Assembly: GCF_015775515.1 (NCBI RefSeq)
Contig: NZ_CP065383.1
Span: 744,001 to 808,000 of the forward strand
Source of the DNA: Atribacter laminatus
Lineage (GTDB): Bacteria; Atribacterota; Atribacteria; Atribacterales; Atribacteraceae
Length of the DNA stretch: 64,000 bases
Direction: 5' to 3'
Each line of letters starts with the position of its first letter. Within the stretch, counting starts at the first letter, position 1. The position numbers were made by a program, and so were the translations under genes. The notes beneath the pieces were generated by a model. It searched no databases. It saw only the letters and a list, made by a program, of their open reading frames with translations, and was not told the origin of the DNA. Shown here piece by piece: positions 1 to 8,729 of the stretch.

Positions 1-1218
1 CCCGTTGCGCTTATCAACAATAATTTTGGTAATCACACGCTTGGCACCGGGATAATAATGAGCCTTATCCGGAGCGGGTACCAAGGTATACTCAGCATCA
101 AAACCCAAATCCTTAGCTTGTTTCATCCCTAAACCAGTTCGTGATACCGTGTAATCGAATAGCTTAAAAACAACTGAATTTAATCCACCTCGAAATACTT
201 CCTGTCCTCCAGCGATATTAATAGCCACTGCCCTTCCTTGTTTATTAGCAAGAGAACCCATAGGCATATAAGCATTCTTCATACAAACTAAATTTTCTAT
301 TTCAACACAATCTCCTGCAGCATAAATAAATGAATCACTGGTCTTCATAAATAAATCAACTTTTATCCCACCGGTTTCTCCAATTTCTATGCCTGATTTT
401 TTCGCTAAATCGGAATTGGGACGAAATCCAGTTGCAATAATAACCGCATCAGTATCATATACACCTTTGTCGGTAACAACTTTTTTAACGATCCCACTTT
501 CTCCCTCCAGTCGGAGTATTTTCTCTTCAACTCTCACATTAACCCCTTTTTCCTGACAATAACGTCGTACTAAAATTCCAAGATCATCATCAATAATGGG
601 AAGAATTTCCGGTAACATTTCTATGACAGTAACCAATAGACCACTTTTCACCAAACTCTCAGTCATTTCCATTCCGATCAAGCCGCCACCAATGATCACC
701 GCTTTTTTTGCCATTTTTTCTTTTATGGTCCATCGAATCGCTTCGGCGTCTTCAATTCCATGAAGAGTATAAACATGGGACAAATCCATGCATCCCAATT
801 CCATACCAGGTTGATCGACATCTATTGCTTTTATTGGTGGTATCATTACTTTTGCACCAGTAGCAAAGACTAGATAGTCGTAAGGCAAGGTTTTTATCTG
901 ATTGGTATCGAGGTTTTTTATTTCGACTTCTTTTTTTAACCGATCTACTTTTATAGCTTCGGTTCGATTGTACACTTTGACATTTTTGGTTTTCTCAAAA
1001 AATTCAGGATCACGCAATACTCCTACTGGAGTTTCCATTAATTCTCGCTGTTCTTTTATGTCTTCACAAATATAATAAGGTAAGCCGCAACCGGCATAGG
1101 ATAAAAATTTACCTTTTTCAATAATAGTTATTTCTGCCTCATGATCTAACCTTCTTAGTTTTGCGGCTATTTTTGGACCAGCAGCAACTCCACCAATAAT
1201 TACGATTCTTTTTGCCAT
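1..1218 (-). CDS. FAD/NAD(P)-dependent disulfide reductase, CoA-disulfide-reductase/NADH-oxidase type (partial)
   Basis: I translated this by hand; about 406 residues are visible and the C-terminus lies outside the window. The N-terminus MAKRIVIIGGVAAGPKIA is an FAD-binding Rossmann motif. Near residue 42 is SYAGCGLPYY, the single redox cysteine context of CoA-disulfide reductase, NADH oxidase and persulfide reductase relatives, not the CxxxxC of glutathione reductase. A second Rossmann motif (AVIIGGGLIGME) binds NAD(P)H, and YAAGDC is the second FAD motif. Family role: NAD(P)H-dependent reduction of CoA disulfide, oxygen or persulfide in the cytoplasm. The start ATG at 1216-1218 has a GGGGTGG ribosome site. 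Whether a C-terminal rhodanese domain follows cannot be seen, so the exact substrate is open. Confidence 0.85.
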   Translation of the reverse strand, partial: MAKRIVIIGGVAAGPKIAAKLRRLDHEAEITIIEKGKFLSYAGCGLPYYICEDIKEQRELMETPVGVLRDPEFFEKTKNVKVYNRTEAIKVDRLKKEVEIKNLDTNQIKTLPYDYLVFATGAKVMIPPIKAIDVDQPGMELGCMDLSHVYTLHGIEDAEAIRWTIKEKMAKKAVIIGGGLIGMEMTESLVKSGLLVTVIEMLPEILPIIDDDLGILVRRYCQEKGVNVRVEEKILRLEGESGIVKKVVTDKGVYDTDAVIIATGFRPNSDLAKKSGIEIGETGGIKVDLFMKTSDSFIYAAGDCVEIENLVCMKNAYMPMGSLANKQGRAVAINIAGGQEVFRGGLNSVVFKLFDYTVSRTGLGMKQAKDLGFDAEYTLVPAPDKAHYYPGAKRVITKIIVDKRNG

Positions 1219-1262
1219 CTTTTACCACCCCTATTTTTTATAAAACCTGTGAACGACATCTA

Positions 1263-1538
1263 TCATAAACGAGCTTTAATATCCATTACGCTGTTATAAA
1301 TGGCACCCAAACAATAAACAGCTACACCTCCAATAATGATTACTAAACCACCAATCACTCCACCAATATTTCCAATTATTGCTGAACTCATCCCGGGCAT
1401 CATTGCATTCGATTCGTTGGATACATAGGGTGAATTTAGAAAACTCAAAAATCTACTCATTCCAAATAACGTAAAAACTATAACAATAATTCCAAAAACC
1501 AAAATTATAATCCCAAATATTTTTAAAAATATGCCCAT
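1263..1538 (-). CDS. Small two-helix membrane protein, unknown function
   Basis: A 91-residue protein with two hydrophobic segments, about residues 2-27 and 58-80, joined by a polar loop with YVSNESNAMMPGM. I chose the ATG at 1536-1538 because AGGAGGGG lies just upstream; an upstream in-frame start would place 13 charged residues before the ribosome site. It sits 44 bases upstream of the flavoprotein gene on the same strand, so the two may be co-transcribed. I recognise no family and assign no function. Confidence 0.6.
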   Translation of the reverse strand: MGIFLKIFGIIILVFGIIVIVFTLFGMSRFLSFLNSPYVSNESNAMMPGMSSAIIGNIGGVIGGLVIIIGGVAVYCLGAIYNSVMDIKARL

Positions 1539-1577
1539 TTTACCCCTCCTAAAATTTTCTTTTTTTAATTGTATCAA

Positions 1578-2084
1578 AATGCATGCCCCCGTAGCGAAGA
1601 ACCATCCTCTATATTGAAAAAAGTAGAATTCACTCTCATCCTGACCTTCTTTGTAGGAACAGGGAGAAATTAGTATTTAAAGGCATCTTGGCGAGGAGCA
1701 TAGCATCGTGGTAATCTCTCATATTCCATTTTATTATTCATATCCCTATGGTTTAAAAGAGATGAAGTTGGAATCGGTTTTGGTATAATAGTGGTATTAA
1801 TTGACTTTCGATTCTTTCTATACTATAAAGTATTTAAAAATAAAATGAAGTAATCCTTTTTCAATTCACAGTAATAATTTATATAAGACTTCTTAGTTTT
1901 ATAAATCTTCTATCCTTTAATACATGTATAAAAAAAAGAAAAAATGGGTTCATTTATAACAATTGAATACCTAATCAAAGCAAATTATTCGAGAAATTTA
2001 AGGAGGTGATATTATACAAAAAACCAAGTTCCCTAAATATTAAACTTTTGGAAAATTGTAAGGGAATTTTTGGGAGGGATAAAC
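1578..2084. other. Intergenic region with decayed repeat and leader of the sugar operon
   Basis: No convincing gene. Bases 1686-1721 are a decayed copy of the dispersed GCGAGGAGCG...CGTGGCAATCTC repeat found intact at 36774-36808. A plausible promoter (1801-1829) and an isolated, very strong Shine-Dalgarno sequence (1999-2010) precede the sugar-binding protein gene. Confidence 0.6.
1801..1829 (+). promoter_or_regulatory. Candidate sigma-70 promoter for the first sugar ABC operon
   Basis: TTGACT (1801-1806), 17-base spacer, TATAAA (1824-1829). It implies a leader of about 250 bases before the ATG at 2085. Found by eye only; AT-rich DNA gives chance matches. Confidence 0.4.
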
Positions 2085-3131
2085 ATGAAAAAAAATAGAA
2101 TAGTATTGTTATTCATTACTCTGATTTTTGTTCTCTCTTTTACTCTCGGAGTATTTGCCAAGCATGGTGAGCCCCCGTACACGGTCGGGTTAAGCAATGG
2201 ACCGTTTACCCATAGCTGGCGGGTACAGATGATTGAAAGTATTCAACAGGAATTCGAGTTTTACAAAGAACAAGGATTGGTTGATAAGCTTATTATTCAA
2301 AACGCCGGTCCTGATGTTAATACCCAGATTGCCCAAATTCGTAATCTTATTGCCTCTGATGTTGATCTTCTGCTCGTTAATCCCAATTCTTCAACCGCAC
2401 TAAACCCAGTTATGGAAGAAGCCCAAGAAGCAGGAATTACAGTTATTGTTTATGACATGCCAATTGATAACGAAAAAGTCCTGGATGTTTTTATGAATCA
2501 AGATTGGTGGATGGCTCCTCTTACTGAATGGTTTTGTGAAAAGTTAGATGGAAAAGGAAATATTGTATATATAAGTGGAATTGCCGATCAACCTGGGAAC
2601 ATCGAAAGAGACGTATCTGCCGATAAAATACTGGCCAAATATCCGGATATTAAACTTTTAGCGAAAGCTAATGGTAACTGGGACCAGGCAGCTGCACAAC
2701 AAGTTATGAGCGATCTCCTGGCATCCTTCCCCCAAATAGACGGTGTTCTTACCCAAGATGGAATGACTTTGGGAATTATCCGAGCTTTCGAAGCCGCCGG
2801 GAGAGAAATTCCGGTGGTCACTGGTGAAACCCAAATAGCTTTTATTAAAAAGTGGAAAGAAATGAAAGACGCTGTTGGTTTTGATACGGTTGGAATCGTT
2901 AATCCACCAGGTTATGTTAATAATGCACTTGGCATAGGTTTGCGACTTTTACAGGGGAAAAAGCTGAAAGACGATGTCTTAGTCAACGGTCACATTATTT
3001 ATGTTAAACCCAATCTGATTGTCGATAATAATAATATCGATGAGATTTATGAACAATATAAGGACTGGGCGGATTCCTATTACGTGAATTCCTGGTATAG
3101 CCAAGAAGAACTTGACGCTCTCTTTGAGTAA
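2085..3131 (+). CDS. Sugar ABC transporter substrate-binding protein (RbsB-like)
   Basis: 348 residues. Residues 1-26 (MKKNRIVLLF..., cut after VFA) form a signal peptide, so the protein acts outside the cytoplasmic membrane. The rest reads as a type I periplasmic binding protein of the ribose/galactose family, with the usual early segment YTVGLSNGPFTHSW and an inter-lobe segment DLLLVNPNSSTALNPV. The ATG at 2085 is chosen because GGGAGGG lies 7-13 bases upstream; an in-frame TTG at 2070 would precede that site. First gene of an operon with one ATPase, two permeases and a sugar isomerase. A long hairpin separates it from the ATPase gene. The sugar is unknown. Confidence 0.9.
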   Translation: MKKNRIVLLFITLIFVLSFTLGVFAKHGEPPYTVGLSNGPFTHSWRVQMIESIQQEFEFYKEQGLVDKLIIQNAGPDVNTQIAQIRNLIASDVDLLLVNPNSSTALNPVMEEAQEAGITVIVYDMPIDNEKVLDVFMNQDWWMAPLTEWFCEKLDGKGNIVYISGIADQPGNIERDVSADKILAKYPDIKLLAKANGNWDQAAAQQVMSDLLASFPQIDGVLTQDGMTLGIIRAFEAAGREIPVVTGETQIAFIKKWKEMKDAVGFDTVGIVNPPGYVNNALGIGLRLLQGKKLKDDVLVNGHIIYVKPNLIVDNNNIDEIYEQYKDWADSYYVNSWYSQEELDALFE

Positions 3132-3142
3132 CAATCTATAAA

Positions 3143-3186
3143 AGTTTCAGTCCAGGGCTGTTTAAAAACAGCCCTGGACTGAAACT
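3143..3186 (+). other. Long perfect intergenic hairpin (no U-tract)
   Basis: AGTTTCAGTCCAGGGCTGTTT (3143-3163) and its exact reverse complement (3166-3186): a 21-bp stem with a 2-base loop, or about 19 bp with a larger loop. It lies 11 bases after the binding-protein stop and 13 before the ATPase start. There is no following T-run, so it is more like an mRNA-stabilising or partial-termination hairpin that favours binding-protein expression than a classic terminator. Confidence 0.8.
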
Positions 3187-3199
3187 CTGGGTCTAATGA

Positions 3200-4714
3200 A
3201 TGTCATTCATTCTTGAAGCAAGAAACATAAAAAAAAGTTTTGACGGGGTAGTGGCTCTTTCTGACGCTAATTTTACCCTCAACCAAGGAGAAATTTGTGG
3301 TTTAGTCGGAGCGAATGGTTCCGGCAAAACTACCTTTGCTCGAATAATCAGTGGTCTTATCCGTCCTGATTCCGGTCGGCTCTACCTTTATGGATCTCAA
3401 ATTCATTTAAAATCTCACCATGAAGCCGAAAAACTTGAGATCTCGATGGTCCATCAGAATCTCAGCCTGATACCGGAAATGACGGTTTGGGAAAATATCA
3501 ATTTGGGACGAGAGTCGGCAACGCCCTTAGGGATTCTCAAAAAAGAAGAAGCTCTAAATAGAGCAGAAGAAGCTCTTCAAGAACTTAAGGTAAATATTTC
3601 TCTTTATGACAGAGTATCTCAATTAGCACCTTCAGATAAACAACTCTTAGAAATCGTTAAAGCTCTATCTCGTAGTCCAAAAATTTTAATTCTTGATGAG
3701 CCGACTGCTTCTTTGGGATTCAAACAAGTTGAAATACTATTTGAAAAACTGAATCAATTAAAAAACAACCGGGTATCAGTAATCTTTATCTCCCACCGGA
3801 TTTGGGAAATAACCAGAATCTGCGATCGGTTAGTTGCTTTCCGCAATGGGAAAACCGTGGGTGAAGTTGACTTTCGTCAACAGCCAAGAGACGAAAGGCT
3901 GATTATTCCCCTTATTACCGGGAAAAAAGAAAATGAGGACGATAAAAGCATTCACGAAAAACGACCTTATCAAAGCTTTGATACCCATCAAATTGTTTTA
4001 GAAGTTGATAATCTTTCAAAAAAAGAAAAACTTTATAATGTTTCTTTTAAAATTCGAGAGGGAGAAATCGTCGGGTTGGGAGGTTTGAATGGCCAAGGTC
4101 AAGAAGAAATCCTCCTCATCCTATCCGGTTATCTGAGAAAAACCTCTGGGAAAGTTAAAATTAATAATCAAGAAGTATTTATAAAAAACTCTGGACAAGC
4201 AATCGAGCGTGGAATTTTTTTAGTGCCAGGCGATCGTCAAAAGGAAGGACTCTTTCTCAATCATAATGTTTTCACCAATCTTATTTACCCTCAGGTCGCA
4301 CTGAAACAGCAGAGGTTTCTTCTGTCTTTAAAAGAGATGCGTCAAGCAGTTAATGCAACGATCAAAACCATATCATTAATCCCTCCGGATCCAAGAAAAT
4401 TAGTCTCTCATCTCAGTGGTGGCAACCAACAAAAAGTTGTCATTGGCAAATGGTTATCCCTTTCTCCAAAAATATTATTACTTAATGACCCGACCAAGGG
4501 GGTAGATGTTGAAACCAGAAGAAATCTTTATAAAATAATTGCGGATTTATCCAGTCAAGGGGTTTCAGTCTTACTTTATGCCAGTGATAATGAAGAACTG
4601 ATTGCGAATTGCGATCGAGTTTTAATCGTTTTTGAAGGGCAAATTGTTGAAGAAATATGTGGTGAAGGAATTTGCGAGGAAAATTTGATTGCCTGTTCGT
4701 TGCGAATACAGTAA
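3200..4714 (+). CDS. Sugar ABC transporter, double ATPase (RbsA-like)
   Basis: 504 residues with two nucleotide-binding domains, the usual size of RbsA/MglA proteins. Domain 1 has an intact Walker A (GANGSGKT, residues 37-44) and Walker B (ILILDEPTAS) but a degenerate signature (APSDKQ). Domain 2 has a good signature (LSGGNQQKV) but a degenerate Walker A (GLNGQGQEE) and LLNDPTKGVD where relatives have DEPTRGVD, so the catalytic glutamate is Asp. One competent ATP site, made of domain 1 Walker motifs and the domain 2 signature, is expected. Energises uptake with the two downstream permeases. The ribosome site is weak (TCTGGG), which fits lower expression after the hairpin. Confidence 0.9.
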   Translation: MSFILEARNIKKSFDGVVALSDANFTLNQGEICGLVGANGSGKTTFARIISGLIRPDSGRLYLYGSQIHLKSHHEAEKLEISMVHQNLSLIPEMTVWENINLGRESATPLGILKKEEALNRAEEALQELKVNISLYDRVSQLAPSDKQLLEIVKALSRSPKILILDEPTASLGFKQVEILFEKLNQLKNNRVSVIFISHRIWEITRICDRLVAFRNGKTVGEVDFRQQPRDERLIIPLITGKKENEDDKSIHEKRPYQSFDTHQIVLEVDNLSKKEKLYNVSFKIREGEIVGLGGLNGQGQEEILLILSGYLRKTSGKVKINNQEVFIKNSGQAIERGIFLVPGDRQKEGLFLNHNVFTNLIYPQVALKQQRFLLSLKEMRQAVNATIKTISLIPPDPRKLVSHLSGGNQQKVVIGKWLSLSPKILLLNDPTKGVDVETRRNLYKIIADLSSQGVSVLLYASDNEELIANCDRVLIVFEGQIVEEICGEGICEENLIACSLRIQ

Positions 4715-4746
4715 TGCCTTAAAAAAAGAAATTTATTGGAGAATAG

Positions 4747-5718
4747 TTGGTAAAAATGAAAAATCGATTAAATTGGAAAAGTATATATCAAAACCCTTCT
4801 TTCCCAAGTTTTCTCATTTTAATTGCTATTATTATCCTTAATGCTTTTCTTCAACACAACTTCTTTACCTACCGAGCTTTTAAATCAAATTTACTTACCT
4901 TTACACCTCTTATTTTAACCAGTATTGCTCAAGGATTAGTCATTTTAGTAGGCTGTGTGGATCTTTCACTAGGTGCTACCATCTCTTTGATAACGGTACT
5001 CATGGCTTCTCTTATGGGCGATTCATTATTGAGTATGGTTTTAGTTGTGTTTATCGGAACAGGATTGGCGCTTTTAATGAGCTTTATCAATGGTTTTATT
5101 ATCAGTTATTTCGGCCCTCCTCCTCTTTTAACCACCTATGCTACTTCAGTGCTATGGTTTGGGATTGCTCTTTTTTTTATGCCAACGCCAGGGGGATATA
5201 TACCAAGTCATTTTAGCAAAATGTATCGAAGCGATCTCTTTCCAAGCTTTCCAGTCGTGCTTCTTTTTCTCATCGGAGCTTTTTTCTTTCTCTTTTTCAT
5301 GAGTAAAACCAGGTTTTTTAAACATATTTATGCTGTAGGAGGGAACGAAGAAGCTGCCTATGCCAATGGTGTGAACGTATTTCTCACTAAAATCAAGGTT
5401 TTTTTGCTGAGCGGGATTTTTATTGCTCTAGCGGCTATTTGTGTAGTAGCTCAAACTGCTACCGGTGATGCTCGTAGTGGATTAAGTTTTAGTCTTAACT
5501 CGGTTGCTGCTTCCATTATTGGAGGGCTTTCGTTCTCCGGTGGAAAGGGGAGCATTATCGGACCGATTATGGGAGGATTAATTCTTGGACTTCTCATTAA
5601 TGTTCTTTATTTTGCCAACATAACCTCTTTTTACCAGGAATTTATGAAAGGAATTATCATAATTTTCTCCCTTGCGGTAGGAGCTATTCCAAAATATCTG
5701 AAAACCCGATCACTTTAA
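4747..5718 (+). CDS. Sugar ABC transporter permease (RbsC-like), first
   Basis: 323 residues, almost entirely hydrophobic, about 8-10 membrane segments. It carries typical BPD_transp_2 signatures: CVDLSLGATISL in the first half and IIGGLSFSGGKGSIIGPIMGG near the end. Probably forms a heterodimeric channel with the next gene. The start is uncertain. GGAG (4738-4741) is 5 bases from a TTG at 4747 but 14 from an ATG at 4756, so TTG is preferred. It follows the ATPase gene by 32 bases. Confidence 0.88.
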   Translation: MVKMKNRLNWKSIYQNPSFPSFLILIAIIILNAFLQHNFFTYRAFKSNLLTFTPLILTSIAQGLVILVGCVDLSLGATISLITVLMASLMGDSLLSMVLVVFIGTGLALLMSFINGFIISYFGPPPLLTTYATSVLWFGIALFFMPTPGGYIPSHFSKMYRSDLFPSFPVVLLFLIGAFFFLFFMSKTRFFKHIYAVGGNEEAAYANGVNVFLTKIKVFLLSGIFIALAAICVVAQTATGDARSGLSFSLNSVAASIIGGLSFSGGKGSIIGPIMGGLILGLLINVLYFANITSFYQEFMKGIIIIFSLAVGAIPKYLKTRSL

Positions 5719-5736
5719 AGTGAGGGCAGGTAAACA

Positions 5737-6723
5737 ATGAACAACAACAATTCTCCAATATTGATATCAGACAAAATAAAACCAAAAGAATTTTTATTTT
5801 CTAAATTGGCCATATCTTTTTATGCAATCATTCTTTTGTTTGTTTTTGGAGAAATTATTCTTCCCGGTTTCATTAGTTTTTCTCATGTGATGTCAGTTCT
5901 TCGGCTTTCAGTTTTTTTGGGTATTGTCGCTTTAGGACAAACCTTGGTTGTCTTATCGGGTAATGAAGGAATCGATTTATCGGTTGGATCAATCCTCTCT
6001 ATTGGTGTTGTTTTGTCCGCATTTTTCCTTAATGGACAAAATATGAATATTCCTAAAGCTCTCCTTTTTACCCCTGCAGTTGGTTTAGCATTTGGATTGA
6101 TTAGCGGGTTAGCTATCTCATACATTGAAATTCCTCCTATTATTATGACCTTGGCCATGGCCAGCGTTGTAGAAGGTACATCACTAATCATAACTAAAGG
6201 ATTTCCAACCGGGAATGCTCCGCCTTTTTTGGAAACCATTGGGAGTGGAAAAATATTTAATATACCTTTTTTGATATTATTGTGGATTTTATTAATAATC
6301 ATTGCTTCGTTCGTTCTTAAAAAAACCAAATGGGGAACCCTTCTTTATGGAGTTGGATCCAATAGCTTGACTGCGGAGCTGAGTGGAGTTAGGGTTAGAC
6401 GTTTCCGTGTATTTGTTTATGGAATTTGTGGTGCTATTGCTGCTTTAGCCGGTCTTTTCCTACTAAGTTACACAGGAACTCCTTACCTCAATCTTGGAGC
6501 AACTTACACCATGCCCTCAATAGCTTCTCTGGCCATCGGGGGAATATCCCTTGCTGGAGGAAGCGGAAATTATATTGGCGCGGTGACTGGCTGTATCATT
6601 CTCACTACCCTCAATAGTATCCTGGTTGCCCTCCGAACCACCGAAGCTGTCCGACAGATTACTTTGGGCTTACTCCTCTTAATATTAGTAATTGCCTATA
6701 CCGGACGAAGAAAAAGATGGTGA
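5737..6723 (+). CDS. Sugar ABC transporter permease (RbsC-like), second
   Basis: 328 residues, multi-spanning membrane protein of the RbsC family. Signatures GNEGIDLSVGSILS and SLAIGGISLAGGSGNYIGAV are present. GTGAGGGCAGG precedes the ATG. Paralogous to the gene 18 bases upstream; a two-permease arrangement implies a heterodimer, unlike the single-permease operon at 9.9-13.5 kb. Confidence 0.9.
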   Translation: MNNNNSPILISDKIKPKEFLFSKLAISFYAIILLFVFGEIILPGFISFSHVMSVLRLSVFLGIVALGQTLVVLSGNEGIDLSVGSILSIGVVLSAFFLNGQNMNIPKALLFTPAVGLAFGLISGLAISYIEIPPIIMTLAMASVVEGTSLIITKGFPTGNAPPFLETIGSGKIFNIPFLILLWILLIIIASFVLKKTKWGTLLYGVGSNSLTAELSGVRVRRFRVFVYGICGAIAALAGLFLLSYTGTPYLNLGATYTMPSIASLAIGGISLAGGSGNYIGAVTGCIILTTLNSILVALRTTEAVRQITLGLLLLILVIAYTGRRKRW

Positions 6724-6760
6724 AAATAAAGATACAGATGATTAAAGGAGATGAATTTTA

Positions 6761-7723
6761 ATGAGAATTGGTATTTTTACCAATTTATTTCAAGAAAAAC
6801 CTCTTGAAGAGGTAGCCCAATATGTTTCTTCTTTAGGATATCAAATGGTTGAACTACCTGCCTGGGAAGGAAATACTCATCTAAATGTTGAAAAAGTGTT
6901 AAAGGGAGACCGCTCAGTTAAGAAAATGCTCAATAAATATAATCTTGATATTTCTGCCTTAAATTGTGGAATGCCAGGTCAATTGGTTTTAGGACCGCAT
7001 GACGAATCAACCGACGAATTTGCCCCGTTACCTGATACGAACGAAAAAATAAAATATGCGATTTCAATGATGAAAAAAGCCGCACAGGCTGCTTCTGAAT
7101 TAGAGGTTCCTGTAATTTGTGGGTTTGTCGGTTCCCATGTCTGGGACAAATGGTATATCTTCCCCCCTAAGAATGAAGAGTTATATGAAAAAGGATGGGA
7201 AGTATTCGCTGACCGTTGGGGAGATATTTTAGATACCTTTAAAAAATATGGGGTGAAATTTGCTCTTGAAGTTCATCCCAATGAGATTGCCTATAATATT
7301 GAAACCGCTCAACGAGCAATTCAAGCTTTAGAAAGCCGAGATAACTTTGGTTTTAACTTTGATCCGAGCCATCTAATATGGCAACTTATTGATCCAGTAG
7401 TTTTTATTAAAATCTTCAAAGAAAGGATTTTTCATGCTCACGCCAAAGATTCAGAGATACAGGAAGACGAAGTCCGGCGCTCAGGAGTTATCCCCACCGG
7501 TTCCTGGATGAGACCGGATCGTGGTTTTCGCTTTCGGGTGCCCGGTTGGGGTGACGTGAAGTGGAAAAAGGTTATGAGTGCCTTATTGAGTGTTGGGTAT
7601 GATTATGTTCTTTCTTTTGAGCATGAAGACCCGGTGATGTCAAGGGAAGATGGTTGTGAAAAAGCCATTGAATTTCTCAAACCATTAATCATAAAAGCTC
7701 CACTTCTTAAGGTATGGTGGTAA
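6761..7723 (+). CDS. Sugar phosphate isomerase/epimerase-like TIM-barrel protein
   Basis: 320 residues of the AP-endonuclease-2/xylose-isomerase-like TIM-barrel superfamily. MRIGIFTNLF opens strand 1. Metal-ligand positions are visible: FALEVHPNE, FGFNFDPSHLIW, HAHAKDSE and a late LSFEHEDPV. These proteins usually isomerise or epimerise a keto-sugar with a divalent metal, and some act as dehydratases. AAAGGAGATG sets the start. As the last gene of the transport operon it probably acts on the imported sugar or polyol, or a product of it; the substrate is unknown. Confidence 0.85.
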   Translation: MRIGIFTNLFQEKPLEEVAQYVSSLGYQMVELPAWEGNTHLNVEKVLKGDRSVKKMLNKYNLDISALNCGMPGQLVLGPHDESTDEFAPLPDTNEKIKYAISMMKKAAQAASELEVPVICGFVGSHVWDKWYIFPPKNEELYEKGWEVFADRWGDILDTFKKYGVKFALEVHPNEIAYNIETAQRAIQALESRDNFGFNFDPSHLIWQLIDPVVFIKIFKERIFHAHAKDSEIQEDEVRRSGVIPTGSWMRPDRGFRFRVPGWGDVKWKKVMSALLSVGYDYVLSFEHEDPVMSREDGCEKAIEFLKPLIIKAPLLKVWW

Positions 7724-7769
7724 ATTTCGATAAAAAACCTACTTAAGGCATTTAACCTGTATTTTTATA

Positions 7770-8675
7770 TTATTTCATTTTTTCCATAAATTCTTGAGTT
7801 TGCGTAAGATTGGGAATTCCCGTACGTCCTCCTAATTTTGTGCACTTCAGAGCAGCAACTGCATTGGCAAAACGAGCAGTGTAAACCATATCCCAATTTT
7901 TCAAAAGACCAAATACGAAGGCACCATGAAAAACATCACCACAACCAGTGGTATCAACAACATCTACTTGGTATCCTGGAACTTGAAAGTTTTCATTTCC
8001 AGCTTTACCCAAACATCCTCTTTCTCCCTGGGTTAAAATAACTACCTTTGGACCTAAGGCAGCAACTTTTTCTATGGCAATATTTGGATTTGAAGAATGA
8101 AAATTTCTAGCAAAAGTTTCTGAACCGATTAAAACATCAGTTAAGGCCACTAAATTTTCTCTTTGTTTATCCCAGTTATCTATATCCAAGACAATTCTTC
8201 TTCCTTCAGTATGTTCACGAAAGTATCGGGCAGCTTCATAAGCGGTTTCCGGTTCATGGGCATCTAAATGAAGGATTTTCCCTTGGCAAAGAAAATCGGG
8301 ATCAATTTCATTCAGCCTTAAAGGAGTTAAATTTTTATACCAAAAAATAGTTCTTTTTCCACTCTTTTGATCAATGATACAAAAGGCAGTCAGGCTCATT
8401 TTTCCCTTTTCCTTAACTAGCTGGCTAATATCTACTCCTTCTTGAAAAAATTCCTTAGAGAGAAATTCTCCTGACTCATCATCGCCCACTTTCCCAACGA
8501 AAGAGACTTTTGCGCCTAAACGAGCTAAGGTTACCAGAGCAGTAGCCACCTCTCCACCACCCTGACGAAGAAAATCTTTTAGGCGAATCCGCTGATCAAG
8601 CTGGGGGTAAGATTCAACAATTCCTAAGTTATCAAGAGCGACATGCCCAACTCCTACTACATCAAATTGCGGCAT
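7770..8675 (-). CDS. PfkB-family carbohydrate kinase
   Basis: 301 residues, ribokinase fold. Sugar-binding glycines sit in FLRQGGGEVATALVTLARLG (about 35-54). The second PfkB signature is DTTGCGDVFHGAF (241-253), with D247 the expected catalytic base; relatives usually have GAGD, here GCGD. Phosphorylates a sugar or nucleoside with ATP in the cytoplasm. Last gene of the - strand operon running from the binding protein at 13.5 kb through ATPase, permease and the URO-D-family gene, so it probably phosphorylates the imported sugar. It converges with the preceding + strand operon. Confidence 0.88.
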   Translation of the reverse strand: MPQFDVVGVGHVALDNLGIVESYPQLDQRIRLKDFLRQGGGEVATALVTLARLGAKVSFVGKVGDDESGEFLSKEFFQEGVDISQLVKEKGKMSLTAFCIIDQKSGKRTIFWYKNLTPLRLNEIDPDFLCQGKILHLDAHEPETAYEAARYFREHTEGRRIVLDIDNWDKQRENLVALTDVLIGSETFARNFHSSNPNIAIEKVAALGPKVVILTQGERGCLGKAGNENFQVPGYQVDVVDTTGCGDVFHGAFVFGLLKNWDMVYTARFANAVAALKCTKLGGRTGIPNLTQTQEFMEKMK

Positions 8676-8729
8676 TTATTTCTCCTTTTAATAAATAATT
8701 CAATTTTTCTAAAAATTGATAATAAAATT

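Noticed and set aside
2011-2043. Ten-codon leader peptide starting at ATT after the strong ribosome site
   Set aside because: ATT starts are very rare and nothing in the peptide links it to sugar control; kept only as a possibility in the finding.
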